Shown piece by piece: positions 1 through 9,603 of a stretch of DNA of 64,000 nucleotides. Below the pieces are notes generated by a model. That model searched no databases and was not told the origin of the DNA. It saw nothing but the letters and a program-made list of their open reading frames with translations. The position numbers were made by a program, and so were the translations under genes. The stretch is from Staphylococcus canis (GTDB lineage Bacteria; Bacillota; Bacilli; Staphylococcales; Staphylococcaceae). Within the stretch, counting starts at the first letter, position 1. Each line of letters opens with the position of its first letter. Where the stretch lies: assembly GCF_016238445.1 (NCBI RefSeq), contig NZ_JABANU010000010.1:1-64000 (forward strand), read 5' to 3'.

Positions 1-72
1 ATAACCAAGTTGCCCGCTTTTGTATTCTTGTAATATTTTAAGTTTGAAATCTAAACTATAACTTTTATTCAT
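1..72 (-). pseudogene. IS3-family transposase OrfA, 5' part (cut by window edge)
   Basis: Read on the minus strand from the ATG at 72, this gives 24 codons up to the window edge, beginning MNKSYSLDFKLKILQEYKSG. The pattern (YSxxFKLKIxxxY) is typical of the helix-turn-helix OrfA of IS3/IS150-type elements. Only the N-terminus lies in the window, so it cannot be judged intact or broken. A perfect 16-bp hairpin lies just upstream (80-120), and the element seems to end near 127. Confidence 0.6.
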
Positions 73-79
73 AATTAAA

Positions 80-127
80 CACCCCAAAAGTTGAATTTTG
101 TAGGTTCAACTTTTGGGGTGCAGTACA
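80..127. repeat. Perfect inverted repeat and probable IS terminus
   Basis: The arms 80-95 and 105-120 (CACCCCAAAAGTTGAA and its complement) pair perfectly around a 9-base loop, just before the OrfA start. The sequence then ends in ...CAGTACA at 127, read outward as TGTACTGCACC, which fits the TG...CA ends of IS3-family elements. ISL3-type transposase coding begins at the next base. The hairpin may block read-in of outside transcripts, as is known for several IS elements; that function is inferred. Confidence 0.55.
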
Positions 128-422
128 ATGTTTCCACCTTATATATCGTTAATTGAATCTTTATTCCCTAATGCCGATATTATTATTGATCGATTTCATA
201 TTGTTCAAGCGATTAATCGTTGTCATATTCGTATTATGAATCTGTTTAAATCTAATAACAAATGAGCCAATTGAAGGTATTAACAATAAAACTAAACTTA
301 TTAAACGTATGTCTTACGGTTACAGAAAGTTTTATAATTTCAGAAATAGAATATTAGTTATTTCTAGGATGTTTGTAAGTGAACATAAAAAGCGTACCAA
401 GTCACTAAAAATAGCATTTTAG
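128..422 (+). pseudogene. ISL3-family transposase remnant, interrupted and deleted
   Basis: Two pieces of an ISL3-type transposase are readable. 128-265 encodes MFPPYISLIESLFPNADIII followed by a DRFHIVQAINR stretch, part of the DDE catalytic region. About 250-422, in another frame, encodes EPIEGINNKTKLIKRMSYGY and runs to the TAG at 420-422, the family's usual C-terminus. The middle of the protein is missing, there is a frame change near 262, and an IS3-type element abuts the 5' side. It is non-functional. Confidence 0.8.
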
Positions 423-432
423 TATATTTTGT

Positions 433-460
433 CTTCACCAACCGACGTTGACAAAGAGCC
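433..460. repeat. ISL3-like terminal inverted repeat
   Basis: On the minus strand this reads GGCTCTTTGTCAACGTCGGT and continues TGGTGAAG. It follows the stop of the ISL3 transposase remnant at the distance expected of an element end. A related end occurs at 48211-48238, about 48 kb away. Confidence 0.6.
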
Positions 461-463
461 AAA

Positions 464-496
464 TAAAAAAATCGTCTCCCTATTCTGAGAGACGAT
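464..496 (-). terminator. Terminator of the urease operon
   Basis: The arms ATCGTCTC (471-478) and GAGACGAT (489-496) form a hairpin. On the minus strand it is followed by a T run (complement of 464-470). It lies just past the ureD stop. Confidence 0.8.
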
Positions 497-500
497 GATT

Positions 501-1334
501 CTAATATTTTCTTAAAAATTGTGCATCTTCTTCATGATATGTTTGCATCACAAATTGATGTACAGCATCAATCACACGTTTGATAACATCAGTAGAGTTC
601 GCTAAAATACGGAATGTTAAACCGTGTGTAGGTAAGAGTGTTACCCCAATGCGACACGATTCATTAATCATTGGTGCAACTACCTCTTGTACCGCTTCCA
701 CAGTTTTTTGATTCACACCTGGGCTAATATAAAAACATGAAGCCATATGGGTTAAGCCTTCCATATATCCAATTTCAGCAATTTGATTTTTCTGTGTATC
801 GAGCTTCAGATTATCAAATACCACTAGTTCTTCATCCACATAGATTTCATTCAATAAATGAAGATAATCATATTTAAATACTCTACCTTCTTTATCATAA
901 CCTGGCGTTAAAATGTCCGTATAAAACATAGATGCGGTTGGTTTTAAATGAAATACGTTATGCTGGAAAAACTTTGCGTGCGTATAGCCAATAACTGGAT
1001 CACTGATAAACTCCATAAACGCATGGTCATCTAAACGAAATGTTTGATACTGTTCTACTTTATCATTTAGCGTCTTGAAAACGATAGTCGCGCCTTGCGT
1101 GGTTAAAATTGCATGAGCATTCGGTTCATAGTTAATTTCCGTTCGATAGCGATCGCCGTCTACATAGCCGCCACCTAAGTTAATCAGAAACATTGTAGGA
1201 TGCGGACTACCATTTAAATAAGTTGGACGCATGACTTTGAGCCCACCTTGGAAGTACGTTTTACCATTTACTGTGCGCTCGCCGTCATGCTTAAATGTAA
1301 GATCTAACTCACCTGTCCAATCAGAAATTGCCAT
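501..1334 (-). CDS. ureD: Urease accessory protein UreD
   Basis: UreD (277 aa) is the scaffold that, with UreF and UreG, docks on apo-urease to insert nickel and carbamylate the active-site lysine. The call rests on its position as last gene of ureABCEFGD and on family features such as the N-terminal GELDLTFKH segment and GGGYVDGDRY near residue 54. Its ATG overlaps the ureG stop by one base (TAATG), implying translational coupling. A terminator follows. Length is normal for the family. Confidence 0.93.
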   Translation of the reverse strand: MAISDWTGELDLTFKHDGERTVNGKTYFQGGLKVMRPTYLNGSPHPTMFLINLGGGYVDGDRYRTEINYEPNAHAILTTQGATIVFKTLNDKVEQYQTFRLDDHAFMEFISDPVIGYTHAKFFQHNVFHLKPTASMFYTDILTPGYDKEGRVFKYDYLHLLNEIYVDEELVVFDNLKLDTQKNQIAEIGYMEGLTHMASCFYISPGVNQKTVEAVQEVVAPMINESCRIGVTLLPTHGLTFRILANSTDVIKRVIDAVHQFVMQTYHEEDAQFLRKY

Positions 1335-1945
1335 TATTCTAGTCCTTCAAAAAAGATGTCTTTACGAATCCATTCGATAACATCATCAAGGCCGTCATCA
1401 GTTTTTAAGTTTGTGAATGCAAATGGGCGATCTTTACGGAAAATTTTAGTATCTTCAGCCATACGTTCGAGTGACGCACCTACATGTGGGGCAAGGTCTG
1501 TTTTATTAATTACGAAATAATCCGATTTAATCATACCTTGTCCACCTTTACGTGGAATTTTCTCACCTTGTGCTACGTCAATAATATATATCGAAAAGTC
1601 CACAAGTTCAGGACTGAATGTCGCTGCTAAGTTGTCGCCACCTGATTCGATAAAGATGAGTTCAATATCTTGATGACGCTCCATTAACTCATCAATAGCC
1701 GCAAAGTTCATTGATGCATCTTCACGAATTGCTGTATGTGGACATCCTCCTGTCTCTACACCAATAATGCGATCTTCAGGTAATACACCTGAATCGACAA
1801 GTATTTTTTGGTCTTCTTTTGTATAAATATCGTTCGTAATAACGCCAATGCTTTTCTCTTCGGCTAAACGTTTTACGATTTTTTCAATTAATTGCGTTTT
1901 ACCTGCACCGACAGGGCCCCCAACACCAATTTTGATGGGTTTCAT
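1334..1945 (-). CDS. ureG: Urease accessory GTPase UreG
   Basis: UreG (203 aa) is the SIMIBI-class GTPase that delivers nickel to urease. Visible motifs are the P-loop GGPVGAGKT (residues 9-17) and the nickel-binding Cys-Pro-His at 68-70 within [17 protein letters not shown], for guanine recognition, lies near residue 147. All key residues are present and the length is typical. It lies 12 bp downstream of ureF and is coupled to ureD. Confidence 0.97.
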   Translation of the reverse strand: MKPIKIGVGGPVGAGKTQLIEKIVKRLAEEKSIGVITNDIYTKEDQKILVDSGVLPEDRIIGVETGGCPHTAIREDASMNFAAIDELMERHQDIELIFIESGGDNLAATFSPELVDFSIYIIDVAQGEKIPRKGGQGMIKSDYFVINKTDLAPHVGASLERMAEDTKIFRKDRPFAFTNLKTDDGLDDVIEWIRKDIFFEGLE

Positions 1946-1957
1946 TTCGCATTCCTC

Positions 1958-2647
1958 CTAAGAAATAAAAATACGTACATTCACATTTTCATGTTCCAGT
2001 TGATTCATTTCGATACCTGGTGCTGTCAGGCCAAAATCAGATTCCTCAAGTTGCATCGCCATTTCACGTGTTTTTGTGATAAAAGGAATCATTTCTGAGA
2101 CGATTTGTTGACCTTCCGTCTGACCTAATGGTATCGCGCGCACCGCATTTTGTGTAAGACTTGAAACGTTTTGATAATAGTAATAATCAATTGTTTCTTC
2201 GATGCTCATCTCTAAATGATGTCCAAGTATCGTGAATACAACTGCTGGATGCGTACGTATTGCATAATTTGACATTTTATCATAATACCAATCGATCCAC
2301 GGGTCATCATATAACTGATGCGCAAGATTAATCATACGCTTACCCATCTGTTTTGTCCCATTTCGTGTTTCTCTTGGTATATTTTGAACAAATAGTAATT
2401 GATCTAAACGCTCTATCGCTTTAGGATCATTATCTTGTAATGCTTGATATGTCATACGCATTGCCAAACCATCTGTATAAGTCAATTGTTCTGTCAAAAA
2501 GACTTCTAGCCATTTTTTAAATGATGCTCCGTCATGTACATCTCCACGTTGGATATACGTTTCTAGTCCAAATGAATGACTAAACGCACCTGTTGGAAAC
2601 TGTGAATCACAGAATTGAAATAATTTAAGATAAGCTTGATTAATCAT
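1958..2647 (-). CDS. ureF: Urease accessory protein UreF
   Basis: UreF (229 aa) is an all-helical protein that bridges UreD and UreG and promotes GTP-dependent urease activation. The N-terminal segment [20 protein letters not shown] is the family signature. The C-terminal residues around [13 protein letters not shown] (read here as [13 protein letters not shown]) are also conserved. Its start overlaps the end of ureE by 8 bp, consistent with coupled translation within the operon. Confidence 0.95.
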   Translation of the reverse strand: MINQAYLKLFQFCDSQFPTGAFSHSFGLETYIQRGDVHDGASFKKWLEVFLTEQLTYTDGLAMRMTYQALQDNDPKAIERLDQLLFVQNIPRETRNGTKQMGKRMINLAHQLYDDPWIDWYYDKMSNYAIRTHPAVVFTILGHHLEMSIEETIDYYYYQNVSSLTQNAVRAIPLGQTEGQQIVSEMIPFITKTREMAMQLEESDFGLTAPGIEMNQLEHENVNVRIFIS

Positions 2648-3095
2648 GAGAGTGTCCTATATGTTTAAAGGCTTGATTTACTTTACGATCTTCTCGTGCA
2701 TAAGGAATTTCTAATTCTTTCAGTAAATCTTCTACAAGATAATCATATTGTACAAGCATTTCATCATCATCTGTAAATTGCGCAGGTAAATGGCGGTTCC
2801 CAAGTTGATGCGCAATGTCACCCATTTCCTTAATTGTACGTGGTTTAATCGCAATAATATCTTCTGAGTTCACATCAATAATAATCATATTTTGATCATC
2901 ACGATATAAAATATCTCCATATTGTAAATCAATCGGCTGGCTCAAGCGGATACCGATTTCTGTACCGTGATCGGATTTGACACGTTGAATACGTTTAACT
3001 AAATCTGAGTTTTCTAAGTAAACTTTTTCAATGTGTACATTTTTTTCATCTTGAGATAAATTCGCTATATTTCCTTGAATTTCCTCAACTATCAT
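2640..3095 (-). CDS. ureE: Urease nickel metallochaperone UreE
   Basis: UreE (151 aa) binds nickel and passes it to UreG. It has an N-terminal peptide-binding domain and a C-terminal metal-binding domain. The C-terminus ends HIGHSHD, a short histidine tail rather than the long His-rich tail of Klebsiella UreE. The start is supported by GGAGATG shortly upstream. It lies between ureC and ureF, as in other staphylococci. Confidence 0.93.
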   Translation of the reverse strand: MIVEEIQGNIANLSQDEKNVHIEKVYLENSDLVKRIQRVKSDHGTEIGIRLSQPIDLQYGDILYRDDQNMIIIDVNSEDIIAIKPRTIKEMGDIAHQLGNRHLPAQFTDDDEMLVQYDYLVEDLLKELEIPYAREDRKVNQAFKHIGHSHD

Positions 3096-3108
3096 AAGAC
3101 TTCATCTC

Positions 3109-4824
3109 CTAGAATAAGAAATAACGTTGTGCTAATGGCAATTCTTTCGCAACTTCACTCTTTAATACTTCGCCATCTATCATAACATCATACGTTTGAG
3201 GATCCACTTCAATTTTTGGTGTCGCATCATTATTCTTCATATCTTTTTTCTTTAAATTACGGATACCATGGACTGGACGTACTAAACGTTTTAAACCTAA
3301 AGTACGTTGAATATCTTTATCATAAGCACTTTTAGATACGAAAGTAATAGATGTACGTTGTTTATTTGTACCATATTGACCATACATTAAACGATAATTC
3401 ATTGGTTCTGATGTTGGAATAGAACCGTTAGCATCTCCGTTGACAGCGGTATTAATTAAACCACCTTTAATAATCATATCTGGTTTGACACCGAAAAATT
3501 TAGGGTCCCAAATAATTAAATCCGCTAATTTACCTTCATCAATTGAACCGACATAGTCTGAAATACCATGTGCAATAGCTGGATTAATTGTATATTTAGC
3601 AATGTAACGACGAATACGATTGTTATCATTATATTCACTATCACCTTCTAATGGGCCACGTTGTGCTTTCATTTGATGTGCGACTTGCCATGTTCTTGTA
3701 ATCACTTCACCCACACGCCCCATGGCTTGAGAGTCTGAACTCACTATTGAAAATACACCCATATCTTGTAAGACGTCTTCTGCCGCGATCGTTTCTTTAC
3801 GAATACGAGAATCCGCAAAAGCAACATCTTCAGGGATAGAGGCATTCAAGTGATGTGTAATCATAACCATATCTAAATGCTCGTCGATTGTATTATGTGT
3901 AAATGGTAATGTTGGGTTTGTTGACGCCGGTAATACGTTCGAATAGCCGGCAGCTTTGATTAAGTCTGGTGCGTGTCCTCCACCTGCACCTTCAGTATGG
4001 TACATATGAATTAAACGCCCATCAATAGCTTTCATCGTATCTTCAAAGTGACCCGCTTCATTTAATGTATCTGCGTGTAATGCCACTTGAATGTCGAACA
4101 TATCTGCAACTTCTAATGAAGTACGTAACGCAGAAGGTGTCGCACCCCAGTCCTCATGAACTTTTAATGTCATCGCACCTGCATGAATTTGTTCCATTAA
4201 AGCAGTATGGTTCAATGCATGACCTTTACCTGAGAAACCCACGTTGACTGGTAGCTCTTCAGCCGCCTCTAGCATACGATGAATATACCATGGACCAGCT
4301 GTCACTGTCGTTGCTTTACCACCCTCAGACGCACCAGCTGCACCACCGATATGTGTCGTTACACCACTTTCAAGTGCCACTTGCGCTTGTTCAGGGTTAA
4401 TAAAGTGAACGTGTGTATCAATACCACCAGCTGTCACGATACGCCCTTCTCCTGAAATAATATCTGTAGATGCACCAATAACAAAGTCAATATCATCCAT
4501 GATATCTGGGTTACCTGCACGGCCTACGCCAACGATATAACCGTTCTTAACTCCGACATCCCCTTTTACAACTTTATCATAATCAATAACAAGAGCGTTA
4601 GTAATTACGAGGTCCATTACTTTAGGGTCATCTCGAGTAACATTAGGGTTTTGGCTCATGCCATCACGAATCGATTTACCGCCACCAAATGTTGACTCAT
4701 CTCCAAATGAAGCATAATCTTTCTCAACTTGCGCAAATAAATTCGTATCACCTAAACGTACGGAATCGCCTACAGTTGGACCGTATAAACTTTCATATTG
4801 AGATTGCGTCATTTTAAAACTCAT
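3109..4824 (-). CDS. ureC: Urease alpha subunit UreC (catalytic)
   Basis: UreC (571 aa) hydrolyses urea to ammonia and carbamate at a dinuclear nickel site. The ligands are all visible: His138 and His140 (DTHVHF), carbamylated Lys221 with His223 (LKVHEDWG), His250 (ALHADT), His276 (MYHTEG) and Asp364 (SSDSQAMGR). The mobile flap, VCHH in most bacterial ureases, reads ITHHL here, so Thr323 replaces the flap cysteine. From memory, Thr occurs at this position in other staphylococcal ureases, so I do not take it as a defect. ATGA overlap with ureB. Confidence 0.98.
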   Translation of the reverse strand: MSFKMTQSQYESLYGPTVGDSVRLGDTNLFAQVEKDYASFGDESTFGGGKSIRDGMSQNPNVTRDDPKVMDLVITNALVIDYDKVVKGDVGVKNGYIVGVGRAGNPDIMDDIDFVIGASTDIISGEGRIVTAGGIDTHVHFINPEQAQVALESGVTTHIGGAAGASEGGKATTVTAGPWYIHRMLEAAEELPVNVGFSGKGHALNHTALMEQIHAGAMTLKVHEDWGATPSALRTSLEVADMFDIQVALHADTLNEAGHFEDTMKAIDGRLIHMYHTEGAGGGHAPDLIKAAGYSNVLPASTNPTLPFTHNTIDEHLDMVMITHHLNASIPEDVAFADSRIRKETIAAEDVLQDMGVFSIVSSDSQAMGRVGEVITRTWQVAHQMKAQRGPLEGDSEYNDNNRIRRYIAKYTINPAIAHGISDYVGSIDEGKLADLIIWDPKFFGVKPDMIIKGGLINTAVNGDANGSIPTSEPMNYRLMYGQYGTNKQRTSITFVSKSAYDKDIQRTLGLKRLVRPVHGIRNLKKKDMKNNDATPKIEVDPQTYDVMIDGEVLKSEVAKELPLAQRYFLF

Positions 4825-5216
4825 TTTTTATACCCACTTTCTTTGTTTTTATTTGAATGTTCATCTTTGTCGTCTTGATGATCAAAGGAAGCTTTGTGAA
4901 CGCGTGATTCATCTATTGGACCATCTACTTTATTTTTGAATCCATATATATGACGACGGCCACCATATTCAATGAGCTGTACTTCTTTTTCATCTCCGGG
5001 TTCGAACCTGACAGATGCCCCTGCTGGAATATCAAGATGTTTTCCATATGCGAGTTCTCTATCAAATTTCAAAGCATCATTTACTTCAAAAAAGTGATAA
5101 TGTGATCCGACTTGAACAGGACGGTCTCCTTCATTCTTAACTGGAATTACAGTTTTAGGTTTACCTTTATTGATAATAATTTCTGTATCTTTAACAATAA
5201 TTTCTCCTGGTTTCAT
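4821..5216 (-). CDS. ureB: Urease beta subunit UreB
   Basis: This is the structural beta subunit of urease. The ATG at 5216 (MKPGEI) is chosen because GGAGGAA lies 8 bases upstream; the in-frame codon upstream would overlap that ribosome site. The core (about residues 1-105, with [10 protein letters not shown] and GGRRHIYGF) is conserved. A charged Asp/Glu/Lys-rich C-terminal extension follows, as is common in staphylococci. About 131 aa. Confidence 0.96.
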   Translation of the reverse strand: MKPGEIIVKDTEIIINKGKPKTVIPVKNEGDRPVQVGSHYHFFEVNDALKFDRELAYGKHLDIPAGASVRFEPGDEKEVQLIEYGGRRHIYGFKNKVDGPIDESRVHKASFDHQDDKDEHSNKNKESGYKK

Positions 5217-5242
5217 AATCATTTCCTCCAATTTTTATATTT

Positions 5243-5545
5243 TTATACGATAGGATGGTGAATTGTGACAAGTTTTGTTCCATCTGGGAAAGTTGCCTCA
5301 ATTTCAATATCTGTAATTAACGCTTCTACTCCCTCCATTACGTCATCTTTCGACAAAATTTCACGACCATAACTCATCAGTTCCGCAACACTCTTTCCGT
5401 CTCGCGCACCCTCTAAAATTTCATAACTAATTAACGCAACTGCTTCTGGATGATTGAGCTTAAGTCCTCTGTCTTTTCTGCGTTGAGCTAAATCAGCCGC
5501 AACGACCAACATTAACTTATCCTCTTCCCTTTGTGTAAAATACAT
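5243..5545 (-). CDS. ureA: Urease gamma subunit UreA
   Basis: UreA (100 aa) is the small structural subunit and the first gene of the operon. The family signature [20 protein letters not shown] is present near residue 30, and the C-terminus ends in [14 protein letters not shown] precedes the ATG. A -10-like TATAAT lies at 5584-5589 on the minus strand, without a convincing -35, so the promoter location is tentative. Confidence 0.97.
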   Translation of the reverse strand: MYFTQREEDKLMLVVAADLAQRRKDRGLKLNHPEAVALISYEILEGARDGKSVAELMSYGREILSKDDVMEGVEALITDIEIEATFPDGTKLVTIHHPIV

Positions 5546-6478
5546 CTCGCTACACTCCTTTTTCTTTTATCTTCTCATGTAAAATTATACTTATCAACAA
5601 ATTTTATTATTTATCATGAAATTTTATGTGAATTTAATCTTTTAAAAACTCTAGTAACATTTTAATTGTTAATTTACATTTTTCTTACCGTGTTAGACTC
5701 ACGTTAGTCTTACATGTGAGTTGATGTTTTGATGATTTTAAAGTGACTTTTAAGTCCCTCACCTACCTTTATTTCAATTTTAGCTAAAAATATCTAACAA
5801 TTCTAAAAATTCAAGATGCATTAAAATTTTTGAGATATGTCTAGATAAATCAAATCCTTTTAAAAAATTCAACTGTTAACTTAATCATATATTATTTTAA
5901 GTTTTTTAACAAAATTTTACACCTATAGATATTAATTTTGAATATAATGAAAAAAACAACGGAAACGGTATAAGATCTCCTATACGAATGACATGAAACC
6001 AAATGATAATATTGCTAGTAATTTTAATTGTTGAAACGCTGTATTTAAAAGCTAATAACAGTTATCTATTCTCAACCATTTTCACATCAGAAATTCAAAA
6101 TAATTTAAAGGTAATATTTTGAAATTAGAGGACTTCAAAGCTTGTTATTATGGGTTTTATCGTCAATTATAGATTATTAAATATACCTTTACATAAAACT
6201 ACCTTTAATGTATAGTTAAAACGTATTAAATAGGTTAATGTTTTATTCATACAAACACTTACAATAAAATACATTATATATATATATATTATAAGTTATA
6301 TGTTTAAATACATTTTATTTCACGTCCTAGTTTTTCTAAATTTATCGAAACGAATCGAAGAGAAACTGGCAATGTTACCAATACAGGTCTTGCTAATTTA
6401 GAACAATTGATTTTTGTTTTTTATTAAATTTTGTATCTATGTTTTTAATAGGATTATTCATGAGAAAAGAGGGATCCA
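5546..6478. other. 930-bp AT-rich intergenic stretch, no gene recognised
   Basis: It lies between the divergent ureA and ABC-transporter genes and is very AT-rich. I see a -10-like element for ureA (5584-5589), a TA dinucleotide run near 6275-6291, and two short overlapping open frames near 6308-6426. One of these reads like the tail of a longer protein (NVTNTGLANLEQLIF). I recognise none of it; it may be decayed coding DNA. Confidence 0.4.
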
Positions 6479-7360
6479 ATGCTAGAAGTAACTCATTTAA
6501 GTAAAAAATTTAAAAATAATGATCAATATTCATTAAAAAATGTCAACTTTAGAGTCGATCAAGGAGAAATTGTAGGGTTAATTGGAAAAAATGGAGCTGG
6601 TAAAACAACTTTAATGAAACTTATAGCTAAGGCGATTAAACCTACTGATGGTGATATATTAATTAATCATAAAAGTATATTAAAAGCGCCTAACTCTTTA
6701 AATGACTTTGGTTTTATGATAGAAGGTTCTTTATTTAACCATTTAAATGCCATTGAACATTTGAAATTTTTTATTAGTTTAAATGGTAAAAAAGAACATT
6801 ATGACAATATAGAAAATGTATTAAAGCTTGTAGACTTATGGGAAAAGCGCCATGTCAATCCGAGTCACTTCTCATTTGGGATGAAACAAAGATTATCCTT
6901 AGCTGTTTGTTTAGTCACAGAACCAAAAATATTGATATTAGACGAACCTTTTGTTGGTTTAGACCCTAATGGTGTCGAAAAATTAATTCAAACTTTGAAA
7001 CAATGGGTGCAGAAAAAGGATACTGCGATTATTATTTCAAGTCATCAATTGAGTGAATTAGAAGAAATCTGTAATCGATATTTATTCATTGAAAACGGAG
7101 AACTAAAAGAAGACTTTTTATTGGATCAAAATAATACAACCATTATCACACTTAACAAGCCGTTTGAGTTTACTCCTAATTATAAGGAGAAATATGGTGA
7201 TTTTATTACATTAACTTCTAAAAGTGAAGTCATTGAAGTATCGAATAGCGAAGATATACTGAACGATTTGATCTCAGATCTCATCAAAGAATATAAAATT
7301 CTAAATTTAAAAGACAAAACAGATCACATTCAACAAAAATTCAAAGGAGATATCGTATAA
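6479..7360 (+). CDS. ABC transporter ATP-binding protein (BcrA/lantibiotic-immunity-like)
   Basis: This is a cytoplasmic ATPase of 293 aa. Visible are Walker A GKNGAGKTT (about residues 37-45), a signature loop FSFGMKQRLS (a Gly-Met-Lys variant of LSGGQ) and Walker B ILILDEPFVGLDP. An H-loop SSHQLSELE follows. The FGMKQRL form is typical of the BcrA/drug-peptide export subfamily. The start has AAGAGGG upstream. It is followed 2 bp later by its permease. Substrate unknown; export of, or immunity to, a peptide or lipid is the usual role. Confidence 0.88.
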   Translation: MLEVTHLSKKFKNNDQYSLKNVNFRVDQGEIVGLIGKNGAGKTTLMKLIAKAIKPTDGDILINHKSILKAPNSLNDFGFMIEGSLFNHLNAIEHLKFFISLNGKKEHYDNIENVLKLVDLWEKRHVNPSHFSFGMKQRLSLAVCLVTEPKILILDEPFVGLDPNGVEKLIQTLKQWVQKKDTAIIISSHQLSELEEICNRYLFIENGELKEDFLLDQNNTTIITLNKPFEFTPNYKEKYGDFITLTSKSEVIEVSNSEDILNDLISDLIKEYKILNLKDKTDHIQQKFKGDIV

Positions 7361-7361
7361 T

Positions 7362-8117
7362 ATGGTGAAATTCCAACCTATTTTTAAAAATTTGCTTAAA
7401 ATGAAAGCATCTTGGTTATATTTGGCTTTTGGTTTATTTCCGTTAATCCTTTTCATCGTCGCTTTATTTAATACAAATTTTATGCAGTTAAGTGGTGAGA
7501 AGCACTCATTAAGTTTCTTAGAATTCTTTTCTTCTGTATTTGTTATTCAAAATAACGCTGTGATACCATTAGTCATCTTAACGTATATCATTGGACTTAA
7601 CTTTTATTCTGAAAAAGTAAAGGGACAAATGTATTTTTATAAAGATCTTCCAAGAGTTCAATTATGTAATAGTAAGATACTTGCTTTAATACTATTATAT
7701 TTTTTATTTATAGTCGTACTTTTTATCTGTGCTTTAATATTGTATCTCTTCCATATCAATCACATGGAACTGTCGGCACATCAATTCTTACCACAAACAC
7801 AAAGTGATTTACAATATGTGATTATAGAATTTTTCGGAACATTTTTTGTACAAATTTTATGTATTTTATTAGCGGTTTTACTGTCAATCCACTTTCCTAA
7901 TGGATACACAATTTTAGGCGTTTTAGGTTTTTTCATTGTAAGTTCAATTGCGCCATTTTTAAAGTCATTAAAATTCATATTTCCTAATGGCTATCAGGAA
8001 CAACTGGTGCATCATCAGTTTAGCTCTATATTTTTAATAATTACTGTGATATTTTTGATATATGCATTGATTTTCTATGCGATTAGCATATATCAATTTA
8101 AAAAATTAGAATATTAA
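7362..8117 (+). CDS. ABC-2 type permease, six transmembrane segments
   Basis: This 251-aa membrane protein pairs with the preceding ATPase. Hydrophobic segments are visible around residues 20-37, 63-82, 103-128, 152-173, 180-198 and 222-245, the six-helix layout of ABC-2 permeases. There is no signal peptide and no large extracellular domain. The pair probably forms a homodimeric exporter. I cannot name a substrate from the sequence. Confidence 0.8.
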   Translation: MVKFQPIFKNLLKMKASWLYLAFGLFPLILFIVALFNTNFMQLSGEKHSLSFLEFFSSVFVIQNNAVIPLVILTYIIGLNFYSEKVKGQMYFYKDLPRVQLCNSKILALILLYFLFIVVLFICALILYLFHINHMELSAHQFLPQTQSDLQYVIIEFFGTFFVQILCILLAVLLSIHFPNGYTILGVLGFFIVSSIAPFLKSLKFIFPNGYQEQLVHHQFSSIFLIITVIFLIYALIFYAISIYQFKKLEY

Positions 8118-8130
8118 AGAGGTGGACATA

Positions 8131-8307
8131 ATGGATATTAGAAATTATATTATGAATGTGAAAGAAAATATCTTAAATATGAAGATAGGCTCTAAAAGTT
8201 TCTTTATAATGATTATTTCTATGATTATTTTAAGTATGATTTTCACACCATTTATCGGAATTCCTGTGGGCTTACTGATAGGTTCTTACAGTTATTCTAA
8301 AAGCTAA
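8131..8307 (+). CDS. Small membrane protein of the ABC transporter operon
   Basis: A 58-aa protein starting at the ATG at 8131, with AAAGAGGTGG just upstream; a GTG at 8122 is in frame but lies inside that ribosome site. A charged N-terminal half is followed by a hydrophobic stretch from about residue 22 to 53. It lies 13 bp after the permease and before a strong terminator, so it belongs to the operon. No family recognised; it could be an accessory subunit. Confidence 0.6.
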   Translation: MDIRNYIMNVKENILNMKIGSKSFFIMIISMIILSMIFTPFIGIPVGLLIGSYSYSKS

Positions 8308-8377
8308 TTTAATACATTTTAAACTAACAATAATGAAATTCGCTAAATTATAGGTTTTTGATTTTAATATGTATATT

Positions 8378-8413
8378 AAAGGCTAGGTCAAGATTAGCGT
8401 TGACCTAGCCTTT
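8378..8413. terminator. Bidirectional terminator between ABC operon and nagA
   Basis: The perfect 13-bp arms AAAGGCTAGGTCA (8378-8390) and TGACCTAGCCTTT (8401-8413) surround a 10-base loop. It sits between converging operons, with A/T-rich flanks on both sides. Confidence 0.85.
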
Positions 8414-8420
8414 AATTGAA

Positions 8421-9572
8421 CTAAAATGTATGAATATGACCTTTTTTAATTGTATGTTTGACTTGAATATCCTCATCGACAATTACAAGATCAGCTATTT
8501 TACCTACTGCAATACTACCTTTTTCATGGTCTATACCTAAAGCTTTTGCTTGATTTAAGCTCGTAACACGCCATAATGACGCTAGCGTATCACCAGTAAA
8601 ATTCATAAAATGACGTAGACCATCATTCATTTTTAAAATACTTCCTGCTAGAGAACCACTTTCTAAACGGGCTTCATTCTGTTTAACGATGACCGGTTGA
8701 CCACCGAGTTCATATTGTCCGTCAGGCATGCCTTTTGCGCGCATGGCATCTGTAATTAAGTACATGTGTGTATTCCCTTTTTGTTGGTAAGCAATTTGTA
8801 CACTTGCTGGATGTGAATGGATGCCATCTACAATAATTTCTGTGTTAATATTCGGATTGGTCCAGGCAGCACCGAACATACCTGGGTCTCGATGTTGAAA
8901 TGGTGTACCCGCGTTATATAAGTGTGTCACATGTTGTACACCAATATCAGCCGCATGATTTGCTTGATCGAATGTGACTTCGGAATGCCCCATTGAGAAG
9001 ATAATATCTTCTTTTAACGCTTGAATCGTCTCTTCTGCCCCGTCAACTTCTGGTGCTATCGTCACAATCTTTATAAGATGATGTGCAACCTGCTGAAAAT
9101 GTTCTAATTGTTTAATCGATGGGCGTTGGATGTATTTCGGATTTTGTGCACCTATTTTATTTTCAGATATGAATGGACCTTCTAAATGTACACCTACAAT
9201 ATCTGCAGAGTCTGTTCCTTGTTGTTGTGCTTGAACTTTAACAACATTGTCTAATGCTTTTTCAATCGCTTCATTTGATTGTGTCATAGTTGTTGGTAAA
9301 AAGGATGTGGTCCCTTCTGATAATAATTTTTGTGCTAGATGCATTAACCCCTCATACGATGCATCCATTGTGTCTTCACCGTAACCACCATGAATATGCA
9401 TATCAATAAATCCTGGTAAGATGTTTTGACCTTGAGCATCTAATGTTTCAAGTGTACCTTCATAATCACCTGATTCAATTGCTGCGATGCGTCCGTTTTC
9501 GATAATAATGTATCCTTTTGAAATCACACCTGAATCAGTGTAAATCGTCCCATTTACAATTGCGTAAGACAT
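8421..9572 (-). CDS. nagA: N-acetylglucosamine/galactosamine-6-phosphate deacetylase
   Basis: This amidohydrolase removes acetate from an N-acetylhexosamine 6-phosphate. The metal-binding HxH is in DMHIHGGYGEDTMD (about residues 57-70), the metal Glu in HLEGPFIS, and histidines in MGHSEV and VTHLYNAG. Length (383 aa) is normal. It is the last gene of the operon, after the PTS genes. In that context GalNAc-6-P is the likely substrate, feeding AgaS; GlcNAc-6-P from lacto-N-biose is also possible. The substrate is inference. Confidence 0.92.
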   Translation of the reverse strand: MSYAIVNGTIYTDSGVISKGYIIIENGRIAAIESGDYEGTLETLDAQGQNILPGFIDMHIHGGYGEDTMDASYEGLMHLAQKLLSEGTTSFLPTTMTQSNEAIEKALDNVVKVQAQQQGTDSADIVGVHLEGPFISENKIGAQNPKYIQRPSIKQLEHFQQVAHHLIKIVTIAPEVDGAEETIQALKEDIIFSMGHSEVTFDQANHAADIGVQHVTHLYNAGTPFQHRDPGMFGAAWTNPNINTEIIVDGIHSHPASVQIAYQQKGNTHMYLITDAMRAKGMPDGQYELGGQPVIVKQNEARLESGSLAGSILKMNDGLRHFMNFTGDTLASLWRVTSLNQAKALGIDHEKGSIAVGKIADLVIVDEDIQVKHTIKKGHIHTF

Positions 9573-9603
9573 AGTATACCTTCTTTACTTCAGTTTAGAT
9601 GAC

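Noticed and set aside
6308..6426. Two overlapping short frames (about 33-37 codons) upstream of the ABC operon
   Set aside because: One looks like the tail of a larger protein but has no start with a ribosome site. I could not tell a real peptide from decayed DNA.
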